Positions 18,804 through 26,705 of a stretch of 64,000 bases of DNA are shown one piece after another; the first letter of the stretch is position 1, and every line of letters begins with the position of its first letter. The notes beneath the pieces were generated by a model. It was not told the DNA's origin, did no database searches, and saw nothing but the letters and a program-made list of their open reading frames with translations. A program made the translations under genes and the position numbers. The DNA is from Ramlibacter sp. (GTDB lineage Bacteria > Pseudomonadota > Gammaproteobacteria > Burkholderiales > Burkholderiaceae_C), in NCBI RefSeq assembly GCF_028291745.1, contig NZ_JAQGNQ010000083.1, positions 40,532 through 104,531 of the forward strand, read 5' to 3'.

Positions 18804-20435
18804 TCAGTGATTCGCATGCAACGTCTCCAGGAAGACGCGCCCTTCGCGCACTACATCCAGCGCCCGCTTTGGATCGATCAGCATCAGCACCTGATGCGCA
18901 ATGCCAGGGTCGGCATGCAGCAGCGTCCGGGTGCATTCGGCATACGACTGCAGTTCGGCGAGGCTGCCGGCGAGCCGGTCGGCGTCCGATGCGGCAGGCG
19001 AGTTCTCGTGCGCGGCCTGGCGCACGAGAACGCAGACCTTGGCGCACAGGACCAGCCCTTCAACCCATCTCTCGAAGTGCATGAACTGCGCTTCCACGTA
19101 TCTCTGGACGCGCGCGTCCAGGCCAGCCGCCGGGCGGGCGATGTCGGCGACGAGCCGACGCGCGTCGGCCAACGCGCTGTCCTTCTCCGCGAGGAGCGCC
19201 TTCGCCTTGTCGCGATCGAGCACGAGGTCATCCGCCCGCGACGGGTCCCAGGCGGCGAGGCTGTCGCGCACCTCCATGCCCCACCAGGCGCGCTGGATGC
19301 TTCGCGGCAGCATGCTGTTGTCCGCGGACACGGCGTCGTTCATGTAGGCCGCATGACGCACCACCGGCAGCGTTCGCTCCAGGATGCCCGCTAGCCACGG
19401 GGCCGCGGCCTGGTCCCAGCCGCGCTCAGCCAGCCAGCGCCGGCAGGTCTCGCGCGCGTCGATGCGGTCGTCGCGGGCCCACGCCGCTGCCGCGATCAGG
19501 TTCGCCTCGTTCAGCGTGTCCAGCGCGTCCAGATCGTTGATGCGCTCCCATTCGATGCGGAAGATCGCGCCACTCACGCCGTGCCGGGCCCAGCGCGGCA
19601 TGCGTTGCCTCAGGTCGTCCAGCACGAAGCACGGCATCAGACCCCAGCCGAAGAACTGGCCCATGACGTCGTACTCGATGAACTGCTGCCGCTGCAGCGC
19701 GCCGATCGCCGGGTTGTCGGGAAAGGTGACATAGAAATCGTGCGGCATCGCCTTGATGCAGAACACGATGTCCTCGGGCGCGCGCCGCACCGCCTCGATG
19801 AGCGGCTGGTGATCCGAGGGCTTGTAGGCGAAGTCGCGGATGGCCAGTTGCTTGCCGCGGGCGTGGATGGGCCCGTGCAGTGCAGTGATCATGCGCGAAT
19901 ACCAATCGGCGAGCGGCTCGCGTTGGCACAGTTCGCACTGGCAACGGTTCTGTACGCGGGAGGCGCGGCTCTCCTGCGAGCCGAAGCTCACGATCATGCC
20001 GGCAAGACCGGGGAAATCGTCGAAAAGCTCCGCGGTCTTGTGGCCTATGTACTCGGTCCAGAACGGCTCCGAGGGACAGAAGACGCCGCCCTTGATCACT
20101 TCCGGATGGAGGGAAAGCACCTCATCCGAGAACCCGATTTCCTTGACGTTCACCCACACCGCGACGCCCGCACCCGCTGCCAACCCCAGCAGCCGCCCGA
20201 AGTAGGCGCGGTTGTTGAAGATTGCGTTCTCGCCGCGCCGTGAGGGCAGGTCGCTCCACAGCGCATACGGGTCGAAGTAGGCGCGCGGGTACACGATCTG
20301 GTGCACCAGGTCAGACTCGTGCAGCACCAGCGTGTTCAATCCGTGCCGCTGCATGAAGGCGAGCAGCTTGACGACGTGATCGCGCTCCCACATGCGCTGG
20401 CCGTGCAGTTCCACGGCGCGAAGCTGGAAGGCCAT
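18804..20435 (-). CDS. Alpha-glucuronidase-like (GH67-related) protein, paralog B
   Basis: A 543-aa cytoplasmic protein without signal peptide. It resembles the (beta/alpha)8-barrel region of GH67 alpha-glucuronidases: an opening barrel with HGLNTLVLHESD, a VNVKEIGF strand, a central FCIKAMPHDFYVTFPDNPAIG segment comparable to the GH67 IKNGP strand, and FIEYDVMGQFFGWG. A CxCxxC motif (RCQCELCQ) lies near residue 170. The ATG overlaps the stop of the upstream paralog by one base. It is the last gene of the uronate operon. The C-terminal 200 residues are mostly helical. Hydrolase activity is inferred from the fold-like match and the context with uronate dehydrogenase; the exact family assignment needs a profile search. 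Confidence 0.6.
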   Translation of the reverse strand: MAFQLRAVELHGQRMWERDHVVKLLAFMQRHGLNTLVLHESDLVHQIVYPRAYFDPYALWSDLPSRRGENAIFNNRAYFGRLLGLAAGAGVAVWVNVKEIGFSDEVLSLHPEVIKGGVFCPSEPFWTEYIGHKTAELFDDFPGLAGMIVSFGSQESRASRVQNRCQCELCQREPLADWYSRMITALHGPIHARGKQLAIRDFAYKPSDHQPLIEAVRRAPEDIVFCIKAMPHDFYVTFPDNPAIGALQRQQFIEYDVMGQFFGWGLMPCFVLDDLRQRMPRWARHGVSGAIFRIEWERINDLDALDTLNEANLIAAAAWARDDRIDARETCRRWLAERGWDQAAAPWLAGILERTLPVVRHAAYMNDAVSADNSMLPRSIQRAWWGMEVRDSLAAWDPSRADDLVLDRDKAKALLAEKDSALADARRLVADIARPAAGLDARVQRYVEAQFMHFERWVEGLVLCAKVCVLVRQAAHENSPAASDADRLAGSLAELQSYAECTRTLLHADPGIAHQVLMLIDPKRALDVVREGRVFLETLHANH

Positions 20436-22132
20436 CAGGCGACCGCCTTCGTCGCCGTGAGCAGCCGCTCCACGTCGTCAGCCAGCAGGTCCGTGCGCGT
20501 CGTGTCCATCAGCCAGTACACGTAATGGGGGTAGGAGCTGCCGTCCAGGCGGCGTCGAACCTGCTCGCCGAATGCCCGCAGGGGTGCGGCGGTGCCCCGC
20601 GCAGCGGCGATCGTGCTCTCGGACGGCCGCTCCTGCGCCTTCTTCACCAGGAACACGGCCCGGGCGCACAGCGCGTAGCCGCGGACATAGAGCCGGTACA
20701 GGTCCAACATTTCCTTGAAGTCATGCGCCACCCTGGCAGGCAGGCCGAGCGTGGCGGGCTGCAGCGCCGCTTCGAGCTGGTCGACTTCGCGCACGGCTTG
20801 CTCCTTCTCGGCAAAGATGATGTCCAGGTGCGCATCCGTGGGCTCGAGCAGCTTCGAGGCGCCCGGCTCCCAGTCGTCGCGGCCGTGGATGTCGACCAGC
20901 ATGTCGAACGCCTTTTTCACCGTATCCGGGTACTGGTCGTCCTCATGGAACAGGTGGCCGCGCACGTAGGCCGCCTTCTCCATGACCGCCCACGAGGCCC
21001 GCATGAAGTCCTTCAGCCGCTGCGGCGCGTCGGCCGCGGTGGCGACGTGCGGTCCATCCATCTCGGACGCCTCGCGCATCGGCGAATACAACCCGTGCTG
21101 CGCCCAGGCTTCGTACACGTCACCGAGCGGGCAATCGACGTCGCGCGCCAGCAGCGCGCCGGCCACGACGTTCAGGTTGTTCGGGCTGTTGAACGATCCG
21201 GCATCGGTGATCACTTCCCAGTCCGTGCGCAGTGCGATGCCTTCGGCGCCGCTGGCCAGCGCATGGCGCATGCGAACCTGCATGTCCTCGACGACGCTGA
21301 CCGGAAACACGCCGAGCCCGAAGAACTGCCCCCAGGTGTCGAATTCGATCCACTGGCGCAGCCCGCCGGTGTGGCCGATGCGCGGGTTGTGCGGGAAGGT
21401 CGGGTAATAGTCGTGCGGCGTGTTCTTCAGCGAGATCACGATGTCCGGCGAGACGCGCCGGGCCGCATCCAGCATGCGGCTCTGCTGGTCGGCGGAGTAG
21501 GAGAAGTCGCGCACGGCAAACGTCTTGCCGCGCTCGGCCAGCGGGCGATGCATCGCCCGCAGCAGGTCGGTGTACCAGTCGGTCGGGTCTGTGGCCTGGC
21601 AGCGCGGGCATTGGCAGGTGTTGGTCGAGATCGACACTTTGCTCTCGCGCGTTCCGGGGCTGACAATCACGCCGGCAAGTCCGGGCACCGCGTCGAGCAG
21701 CTCGCGAAACTTCATGTCCACAAGCTCCCACCAGAAGGGATGGCTGGCGCACATCGAGCCATCCGGATTGCGCAGCTCGGGCCGCTGCTCCAGCACCTGA
21801 TCGACGTACCAGATCTCCTTGACCTCCAGGTAGAAACCAATGCCGCGGCGCTGTGCCTCGCGCACCACCTTGTTGATGTAGTGCCGGTTCTGGTAGATCG
21901 AGTGCAGGCGCACCGGCCAGCGCTTCCACATCATCTCTTCCGGGAACAGAGCGTGCGGAAACACCAGGTGGTCGACGATGTCGTTCTGGTGGAAGATCAG
22001 GCTGTTGAGGCCGAACTTCTGCATGAAGTCCAGCGCCTCCTCGACCTGCGCCCATTGCCACATCCGGCTGGAGTGGAACTCGAGGCCGCGGCTGGAGAAT
22101 CCCTTGCGCGCGTCGGAACGTTCGGTGGTCAT
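20435..22132 (-). CDS. Alpha-glucuronidase-like (GH67-related) protein, paralog A
   Basis: A 565-aa paralog of the gene that follows it. Shared landmarks in order are FGLNSLIFHQND, YLEVKEIWYVD, an SPGTRES strand, CQCPRCQ (CxCxxC), VRDFSYSADQ, ISLKNTPHDYYPTFPHNPRIG, and WIEFDTWGQFFGLG. These follow the order of barrel strands in GH67 alpha-glucuronidases. No signal peptide is present, so the substrate would be cleaved inside the cell. The ATG at 22132 is chosen over upstream codons because it follows the TctC stop by only 7 nt and the preceding residues are low-complexity. Two tandem copies suggest two linkages or a heteromer. Function is inferred. Confidence 0.62.
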   Translation of the reverse strand: MTTERSDARKGFSSRGLEFHSSRMWQWAQVEEALDFMQKFGLNSLIFHQNDIVDHLVFPHALFPEEMMWKRWPVRLHSIYQNRHYINKVVREAQRRGIGFYLEVKEIWYVDQVLEQRPELRNPDGSMCASHPFWWELVDMKFRELLDAVPGLAGVIVSPGTRESKVSISTNTCQCPRCQATDPTDWYTDLLRAMHRPLAERGKTFAVRDFSYSADQQSRMLDAARRVSPDIVISLKNTPHDYYPTFPHNPRIGHTGGLRQWIEFDTWGQFFGLGVFPVSVVEDMQVRMRHALASGAEGIALRTDWEVITDAGSFNSPNNLNVVAGALLARDVDCPLGDVYEAWAQHGLYSPMREASEMDGPHVATAADAPQRLKDFMRASWAVMEKAAYVRGHLFHEDDQYPDTVKKAFDMLVDIHGRDDWEPGASKLLEPTDAHLDIIFAEKEQAVREVDQLEAALQPATLGLPARVAHDFKEMLDLYRLYVRGYALCARAVFLVKKAQERPSESTIAAARGTAAPLRAFGEQVRRRLDGSSYPHYVYWLMDTTRTDLLADDVERLLTATKAVA

Positions 22133-22139
22133 GCGCACT

Positions 22140-23132
22140 TCACTTGCCCCGAACCAGCTGCAGAATCCCCGTGTCGGTGACCACCTGCTTGTAGTGGAGC
22201 TGCTCCGCGGTCCATTTCTTCGCGAATTCCGTGGGGCCCATGTAGGCCGGCTCGATGCCGATCGCACGCAGTTGCTGCTGCGTCTGCGGGTCGTTGATGA
22301 TCCTGGCAAAGCCGTCGGCCAGCCTCGTGCGCACCGCCTCCGGCATGTTCTTCGGCGCGCCGATGCCCTGCCAGAGTGTCACGACGATGTCGTAGCCGAG
22401 CTCCTTGGCTGTCGGCGCGTTCGCGAACAGCGGATCCGAGAGCCGCTTTTCGCCGAACACGCACAGGATGCGGATCTTGCCCGCCTTCACGTACTCGCGA
22501 ATGTCCACCGGATTGATGCCGCCGGCCTGGATGTGCCCGCCGAGCAGCGAGGTGATGAGCGTGCCCCCGCCGTCGAAATTGACGAACTCCATCGGGAACT
22601 TGGCCATGTACGTCAATTGCGCCGGACCGAGGTGCGAGGTGTTGCCGATGCCGGTGATGCCGTAATTGCACGCCTTCGGATTCGCCTTGCAATAGGCCAT
22701 GAATTCGCCCAGCGTCTTCCAGGGCGAATCGCCCTTGACGGCCAGCACGAAGGGCACCTCTCCCACCTGCGCGATCGGCTGCAGGTCCGTGACGTAGTTG
22801 TACTTGGCGATCCCGTACAGCGGCTGCGTGACCATGCCGCTGTTGGTGATGCCGACGGTGTAGCCATCGGGCTTCGCCTGCACCAGTTCGTTCAGGCCGA
22901 TCATCGCGGCCGCGCCCGGCTTGTTGTCGATGACGAACGGCTGGCCCATGATCTTGTCGCCGTCTTTCGCCAGCAGGCGGGCGACGATGTCCGAACTGCC
23001 CCCGGGGCTGAACGGCACGATGAAGCGGATCGGATGGCTGGGATAGTCCTCGGCCGGCGCCGCGCCCGCGGCGCTGCACGCGCAGGCTGCGAGCAGCAGC
23101 GCGCGCCGCAGGTGCGAGAAAGCTTTCTTCAT
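22140..23132 (-). CDS. Tripartite tricarboxylate transporter (Bug/TctC) substrate-binding protein
   Basis: A 330-aa periplasmic solute-binding protein. The signal peptide spans about residues 1-26 and ends near AAGAAPAED. Family landmarks are YPSHPIRFIVPFSPGGSSD, the VIDNKPGAAAMIG loop, YNYVTDLQPIA and a helix-rich second lobe. A strong ribosome site (AAGGAGA) lies 7 nt before the ATG, inside the 3' end of udh. It is an orphan, since no TctA/TctB membrane genes occur in the window. Operon context implies it captures an uronate or a uronic-acid glycoside; Bug proteins are known to bind small carboxylates. The ligand is inferred. Confidence 0.9.
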   Translation of the reverse strand: MKKAFSHLRRALLLAACACSAAGAAPAEDYPSHPIRFIVPFSPGGSSDIVARLLAKDGDKIMGQPFVIDNKPGAAAMIGLNELVQAKPDGYTVGITNSGMVTQPLYGIAKYNYVTDLQPIAQVGEVPFVLAVKGDSPWKTLGEFMAYCKANPKACNYGITGIGNTSHLGPAQLTYMAKFPMEFVNFDGGGTLITSLLGGHIQAGGINPVDIREYVKAGKIRILCVFGEKRLSDPLFANAPTAKELGYDIVVTLWQGIGAPKNMPEAVRTRLADGFARIINDPQTQQQLRAIGIEPAYMGPTEFAKKWTAEQLHYKQVVTDTGILQLVRGK

Positions 23133-23968
23133 GATGTCTCCTTCGGTGTTTTCGGTGTTTCCGCCGGCGGCGTTTCGAACGGGCCTGCCTGCACGAAGCC
23201 GGCGCCCTGGTACTGCGTTGCAGGATCGCCGGATTCCGCAGTCGGCTGGCTTTCGATGCGCTCGCGCCAGGGCTCGGAGCTGTCCCGCGGCTCGAAGCGG
23301 AGATGCGCCGCGCCGCTGTTGTCCCACCAGGCGTCGCGATTCTTCGAGACGCCGTAGACCACCGTGTGGCCCACCCGTGGCGCCGCGAGGCAGCAGCGAA
23401 CCAGATCGGTCAGGTCGCGGTAGCTCAGCCAGGTGATCAGCATGCGGCGATCGCGCGGCTCCGGAAAGCACGAGCCGATGCGCACGCAGGCGGTCTCGAC
23501 GCCGTAGCGGTCGAAGTAGAAGCGCGCGAGGTCCTCGCCGAAGCACTTCGACAAGCCGTAGTAGCTGTCCGGCCGGCGCGGCGACTCAGCGTCCAGCGGC
23601 TGTCCGACCGGATGGAAGCCGGTGACGTGATTGGAACTGGCGAACACCACGCGCCGCACGCCATGCCGCCGCGCGGCCTCGTAGACGTGGAATGCGCCCT
23701 TGATGTTCGCTTCGAGGATCTGTTCGAACGCGTGTTCGGTGGCAAGCCCGCCCAGATGCACGATCGCGTCGCAACCCCGCACCAGGGCATCGACCGCGGA
23801 CTTGTCGGCGAGATCGCAAGGCATCAACTCCTCGCCCTCGCTTGCTGCGCCAAGCGGCGCGATATCGGAGAGGCGCAGGATGCGGCCACAGGGACGCAGT
23901 CCCTCCCGCAACACACGTCCAAGGCCGCCGGCGGCGCCGGTCAGTAAGAGCCGCTCGTACTTCTGCAT
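23129..23968 (-). CDS. udh: Uronate dehydrogenase (NAD-dependent)
   Basis: A 279-aa extended SDR that oxidises glucuronate or galacturonate to the aldaro-lactone with NAD+, the first step of oxidative uronate catabolism. Visible are the Rossmann motif TGAAGGLG at residues 9-16, FASSNHVTGFHP with the catalytic Ser, YYGLSK with the Tyr-xxx-Lys pair, and the Udh-specific RIGSCFPEPRDRRML and WWDNSGAAHL segments. The family is normally 265-280 aa. The ATG at 23968 is chosen because GxxGxxG then begins at residue 10. Its stop overlaps the start of the TctC gene (ATGA). It heads a four-gene minus-strand operon driven by the promoter at 24033-24061. Confidence 0.92.
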   Translation of the reverse strand: MQKYERLLLTGAAGGLGRVLREGLRPCGRILRLSDIAPLGAASEGEELMPCDLADKSAVDALVRGCDAIVHLGGLATEHAFEQILEANIKGAFHVYEAARRHGVRRVVFASSNHVTGFHPVGQPLDAESPRRPDSYYGLSKCFGEDLARFYFDRYGVETACVRIGSCFPEPRDRRMLITWLSYRDLTDLVRCCLAAPRVGHTVVYGVSKNRDAWWDNSGAAHLRFEPRDSSEPWRERIESQPTAESGDPATQYQGAGFVQAGPFETPPAETPKTPKETS

Positions 23969-24032
23969 GGTGTTCTTCGCTGTGGCGGTGGCGCGGACTG
24001 CCATGCCGCAGCGCCAGCCACCTGATCGCGCA

Positions 24033-24061
24033 ATTATTCGAGCGGATCCCGGGACCGGCAA
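24033..24061 (-). promoter_or_regulatory. Predicted sigma-70 promoter of the udh operon
   Basis: Read on the minus strand, TTGCCG (24061-24056), a 17-nt spacer and AATAAT (24038-24033) form a good -35/-10 pair. Transcription would start near 24026, leaving a 5' leader of about 58 nt before the udh ATG. Confidence 0.55.
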
Positions 24062-24082
24062 ACGAGGAAAGCGAAACAGATC

Positions 24083-24097
24083 ATGAGTTTTTCTCAT
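24083..24097. promoter_or_regulatory. LysR-type operator palindrome between udh and the LysR gene
   Basis: ATGAG-TTTTT-CTCAT is a perfect 15-bp inverted repeat containing the T-N11-A core (T24084, A24096) of LysR-family recognition sites. Its centre lies about 64 bp upstream of the predicted udh start site, the classical activator position, and 12 bp before the LysR GTG, where it would also allow autorepression. Confidence 0.6.
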
Positions 24098-24108
24098 ACA
24101 CTGAGTCC

Positions 24109-25050
24109 GTGACCTGGCAAATCCCATCGATCGCCGCCCTGCGCACGTTCGAGGCTGCTTCGAGGCACATGAGCTTCACGAAGGCGGCGGAGGAGCTTCA
24201 TGTCACCCAGAGCGCCGTCAGCCGGCAGGTGGCCCAGACCGAGGAGTACCTGGGGCTGCTGCTCTTTCAGCGTGTCCGCAAGCGGCTCGTGTTGACGGAG
24301 GCAGGGCAGCAATATGCCGGCGCTGTGCGCAAGGCGCTGGAGCAGATGCAGGCAGCCACGGTGGCCCTGCGCGGCCACAAGGGCGGCGGCACGCTGAACA
24401 TCGCAACCGGCGCGGCCTTCGCGACTCGTTGGCTGATTCCGCGCCTGGCGCGCTTCAACCAGTCCCGCCCGGACATCGTTGTCACTCTGTCGACGCGCGA
24501 CATTCCCTTCGATCTCGAACGCGAGGGCTTCGACGCCGCCTTTCACTTCGGATCCAGCGACTGGCCGGGCGTGGTAGCCGAGCCCCTCGGTGGCGGAGTG
24601 TCTGTCGTCTGCTCGCCCGAATACCTGGCGGGCCGTCATCCGGTGCGCACCGCGGGCGACTTGCGCCATCACGTCCTGCTGCAGCACACACGCCGTCCGG
24701 ACCAATGGCGCCACTGGTTCGAAGCGGCCGGCGTGACTGGCGTCGACCCATGGGTGGGTCCGCGCTTCGAGCACTACTACATGGTCACGCAAGCCGTGCT
24801 GGCGCACCTGGGTTTCGGCCTGGTGCCAACGCTGCTCGTGCAGGACGACCTCGTCTCCGGACGACTGGTGGATCCACTGAACTTGCACTTCGCGGGAACG
24901 GACACTTACTGCCTCGTGTATCCACCTGCCAAGAAGAATGACGCGCGTCTGGAACAGTTCCGGCGGTGGCTACGCTCTGAAGCGGCGCCCGAAAGGGCGG
25001 AACCAAAGCTTGGGCGCAACCATACGCGCTCCTCAGGGGCAACTCGATGA
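24109..25050 (+). CDS. LysR-family (GcvA-like) transcriptional regulator of the uronate operon
   Basis: A 313-aa LysR regulator. The N-terminal winged helix-turn-helix reads IPSIAALRTFEAASRHMSF and then AAEELHVTQSAVSRQV, as in the GcvA subgroup. The effector-binding domain runs from about residue 90 to 295. The GTG at 24109 gives the standard length and N-terminus. It is divergent from udh with 140 bp between, and a perfect T-N11-A palindrome lies in the gap. It probably activates udh-tctC-GH67-like in response to an uronate or aldarate and represses itself. The effector is inferred from the neighbours only. Confidence 0.9.
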   Translation: MTWQIPSIAALRTFEAASRHMSFTKAAEELHVTQSAVSRQVAQTEEYLGLLLFQRVRKRLVLTEAGQQYAGAVRKALEQMQAATVALRGHKGGGTLNIATGAAFATRWLIPRLARFNQSRPDIVVTLSTRDIPFDLEREGFDAAFHFGSSDWPGVVAEPLGGGVSVVCSPEYLAGRHPVRTAGDLRHHVLLQHTRRPDQWRHWFEAAGVTGVDPWVGPRFEHYYMVTQAVLAHLGFGLVPTLLVQDDLVSGRLVDPLNLHFAGTDTYCLVYPPAKKNDARLEQFRRWLRSEAAPERAEPKLGRNHTRSSGATR

Positions 25051-25184
25051 TCTCTGAGGAGCTGGGTGGCCACGATGCTTCGAGCGCCTCGGTCGTGTTC
25101 GCCGTTGCCTTGTGCACCGGAGCAGCCGGTGCGTACCTCGGCGACCGCGCCGTCAACGCGTTGTGGTCTCAAGGCGGCCCGTGA
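25047..25184 (+). CDS. Possible 45-aa small membrane protein coupled to the LysR gene
   Basis: The ATG overlaps the LysR stop (ATGA), with an AGGGG site about 8 nt upstream. The 45-residue product has a polar start and then a small-residue hydrophobic helix (VVFAVALCTGAAGAYLG). It is unrecognised and short enough to be a chance frame. The coupling and the membrane-like helix are the only support. Confidence 0.35.
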   Translation: MISEELGGHDASSASVVFAVALCTGAAGAYLGDRAVNALWSQGGP

Positions 25185-25307
25185 CCGCTGGCCAGGGAAT
25201 CCCCGACGGCCGCGCCGTCGTGGTGCCGGGTGGGTGCCGCCTGCCACGCCTTGATGAATCATGGGAACATTCGCCCCGTGACGCTCAAGTTTTCAAAGGA
25301 CGCTCCC

Positions 25308-25928
25308 ATGACCTTGACTCTCCATTACCACCCGTACTCCCGTGCCGCCGGCACGATCTGGGCGCTCGAGGAGGCGGGGGTGCCCTATGAACTGAAGGTC
25401 GTCGACATCATGAAGGGCGCGCAGAAGCAGCCCGCGTTCCTGTCGATCAACCCGATGGGCAAGCTCCCCGCGCTGGTGGACGGCGATGTCGTCGTAACGG
25501 AGTCGGCGGCGATTGCGCTGTACCTGGCCGACCGCTACGCTGCGGGCCGGCTGGCGCCCGCCCTGGACGATCCGCGGCGCGGCACCTACCTTCGCTGGTC
25601 CTTCTTCGCGCCCAGCGTCATCGAGCCGGCCGTGATGGCGAAAAGCTCGGGCTGGGAGGTGAAGGAGGTCTCGGCGGGCTGGGGCAACTACGCGTCCATG
25701 CTCGCTACTGCGGAAAGCGCTGTTGCGAAAGGGCCCTTCCTGTTGGGTGAGGAGTTCTCGATGGCCGACGTCGTCTTCGGCGGTCTGCTCCGCTTCCTGC
25801 TGTCTTTCAAGCAGATCGCGCCCACGTCGCTGTTCACTGGCTACGTCGAACGGCTGGACAGCCGATCCGCTTACCAACGCGCGGACGCCCGCAACAGATC
25901 CATTCGCGAGGAGATGGGGCTGCAGTAA
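25308..25928 (+). CDS. Glutathione S-transferase family protein
   Basis: A 206-aa cytosolic GST. The thioredoxin-like N-terminal domain (residues 1-80) starts TLTLHYHPYSRAAGTIWALEE, with NPMGKLPALVDGD (the cis-Pro motif) and TESAAIALYLADRY (the glutathione-contacting E-S pair). The alpha-helical C-terminal domain contains FLLGEEFSMADVVFGG, the usual N-capping box. The ATG at 25308 follows an AAAGGA site. It stands alone, convergent with the rhomboid gene. Its substrate is unknown; relatives conjugate or dehalogenate electrophiles. Confidence 0.9.
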   Translation: MTLTLHYHPYSRAAGTIWALEEAGVPYELKVVDIMKGAQKQPAFLSINPMGKLPALVDGDVVVTESAAIALYLADRYAAGRLAPALDDPRRGTYLRWSFFAPSVIEPAVMAKSSGWEVKEVSAGWGNYASMLATAESAVAKGPFLLGEEFSMADVVFGGLLRFLLSFKQIAPTSLFTGYVERLDSRSAYQRADARNRSIREEMGLQ

Positions 25929-25989
25929 CAAAGGATTCGACCGGGGCCATTTCGACGGCACGTCCGACCACGAGCTGGTCCGCTCGATT

Positions 25990-26580
25990 TCAGCGCCTTG
26001 CACTGCCGAACGGCGGCTGGCCACGCCAGTACCGGATCACCAGCCACCCGCCGAGGAGGCCGCCCAGGTGGGCGAAGTGAGCCACGCCAGCTGCGGTGCC
26101 GGTGACGCCCAGGGTCAGCTCCAGAATCCCGTACAGCAGGACGAACACCCGTGCCGGCATCGGGATCGGCGGGAACAGCAGGATCATCCTGCGATGCGGG
26201 AACAGCATCGCGAAGCCGATCATCAGCCCGAACACGCCGCCAGAGGCGCCGACCGTCGGTGCGGGATTGCCGATCAACGCGGAGACACCGAGCTGCGCCA
26301 CCGCAGCGGCGAGAACGCTGGTCCCGTAGAAGAACGCCAGGCGGCGCGGACCCCAGATCCTCTCGAGCTCGGAGCCGAACATCCACAAGCCGTACATGTT
26401 GAATGCCAGGTGCATCAAGCTGGCGTGCATGAAGGCGTACGTCGCCAACTGCCACGGCATGAACCGGCCCGACCCAAGCGGCCACAGCGCGAACAGGGAG
26501 CCGAAGGAAGCGCCCAGCACCTGTTGCAACAGGAAAGCCAAGCCGTTGGCAACCAGGAGACTCCGGGTCAGTCGTGGCAT
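25990..26580 (-). CDS. Rhomboid-family intramembrane serine protease
   Basis: A 196-aa six-helix membrane protease that cleaves transmembrane substrates. Motifs visible are [13 protein letters not shown] in helix 2 (oxyanion His/Asn), GASGGVFG with nucleophile Ser113, and [11 protein letters not shown] with catalytic His171. The basic N-terminal start ([13 protein letters not shown]) is typical. It is convergent with the GST gene, with 61 bp between containing a 5-bp GACCA/TGGTC hairpin at 25966-25980, and lies downstream of the formate dehydrogenase cluster on the same strand. Confidence 0.93.
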   Translation of the reverse strand: MPRLTRSLLVANGLAFLLQQVLGASFGSLFALWPLGSGRFMPWQLATYAFMHASLMHLAFNMYGLWMFGSELERIWGPRRLAFFYGTSVLAAAVAQLGVSALIGNPAPTVGASGGVFGLMIGFAMLFPHRRMILLFPPIPMPARVFVLLYGILELTLGVTGTAAGVAHFAHLGGLLGGWLVIRYWRGQPPFGSARR

Positions 26581-26685
26581 GGCAGCTGCTCGCCCGTTTC
26601 AGGCATCGCCTGCATGGTGTTTGTGCAGAGGTTCATCACCACTTGGTGGATCTGCGTGGCGTCGCCAACGGACTTCCTCACTCGA

Positions 26686-26704
26686 CGCCTGGCGCCGGCA
26701 GGCG
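26686..26704 (-). terminator. Hairpin just after fdsA
   Basis: CGCCTG/CAGGCG, a 6-bp stem with a 7-nt loop, begins two nucleotides beyond the fdsA stop on the minus strand. It has no T-run, so it is a weak terminator candidate for the oxidation cluster. Confidence 0.35.
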
Positions 26705-26705
26705 C

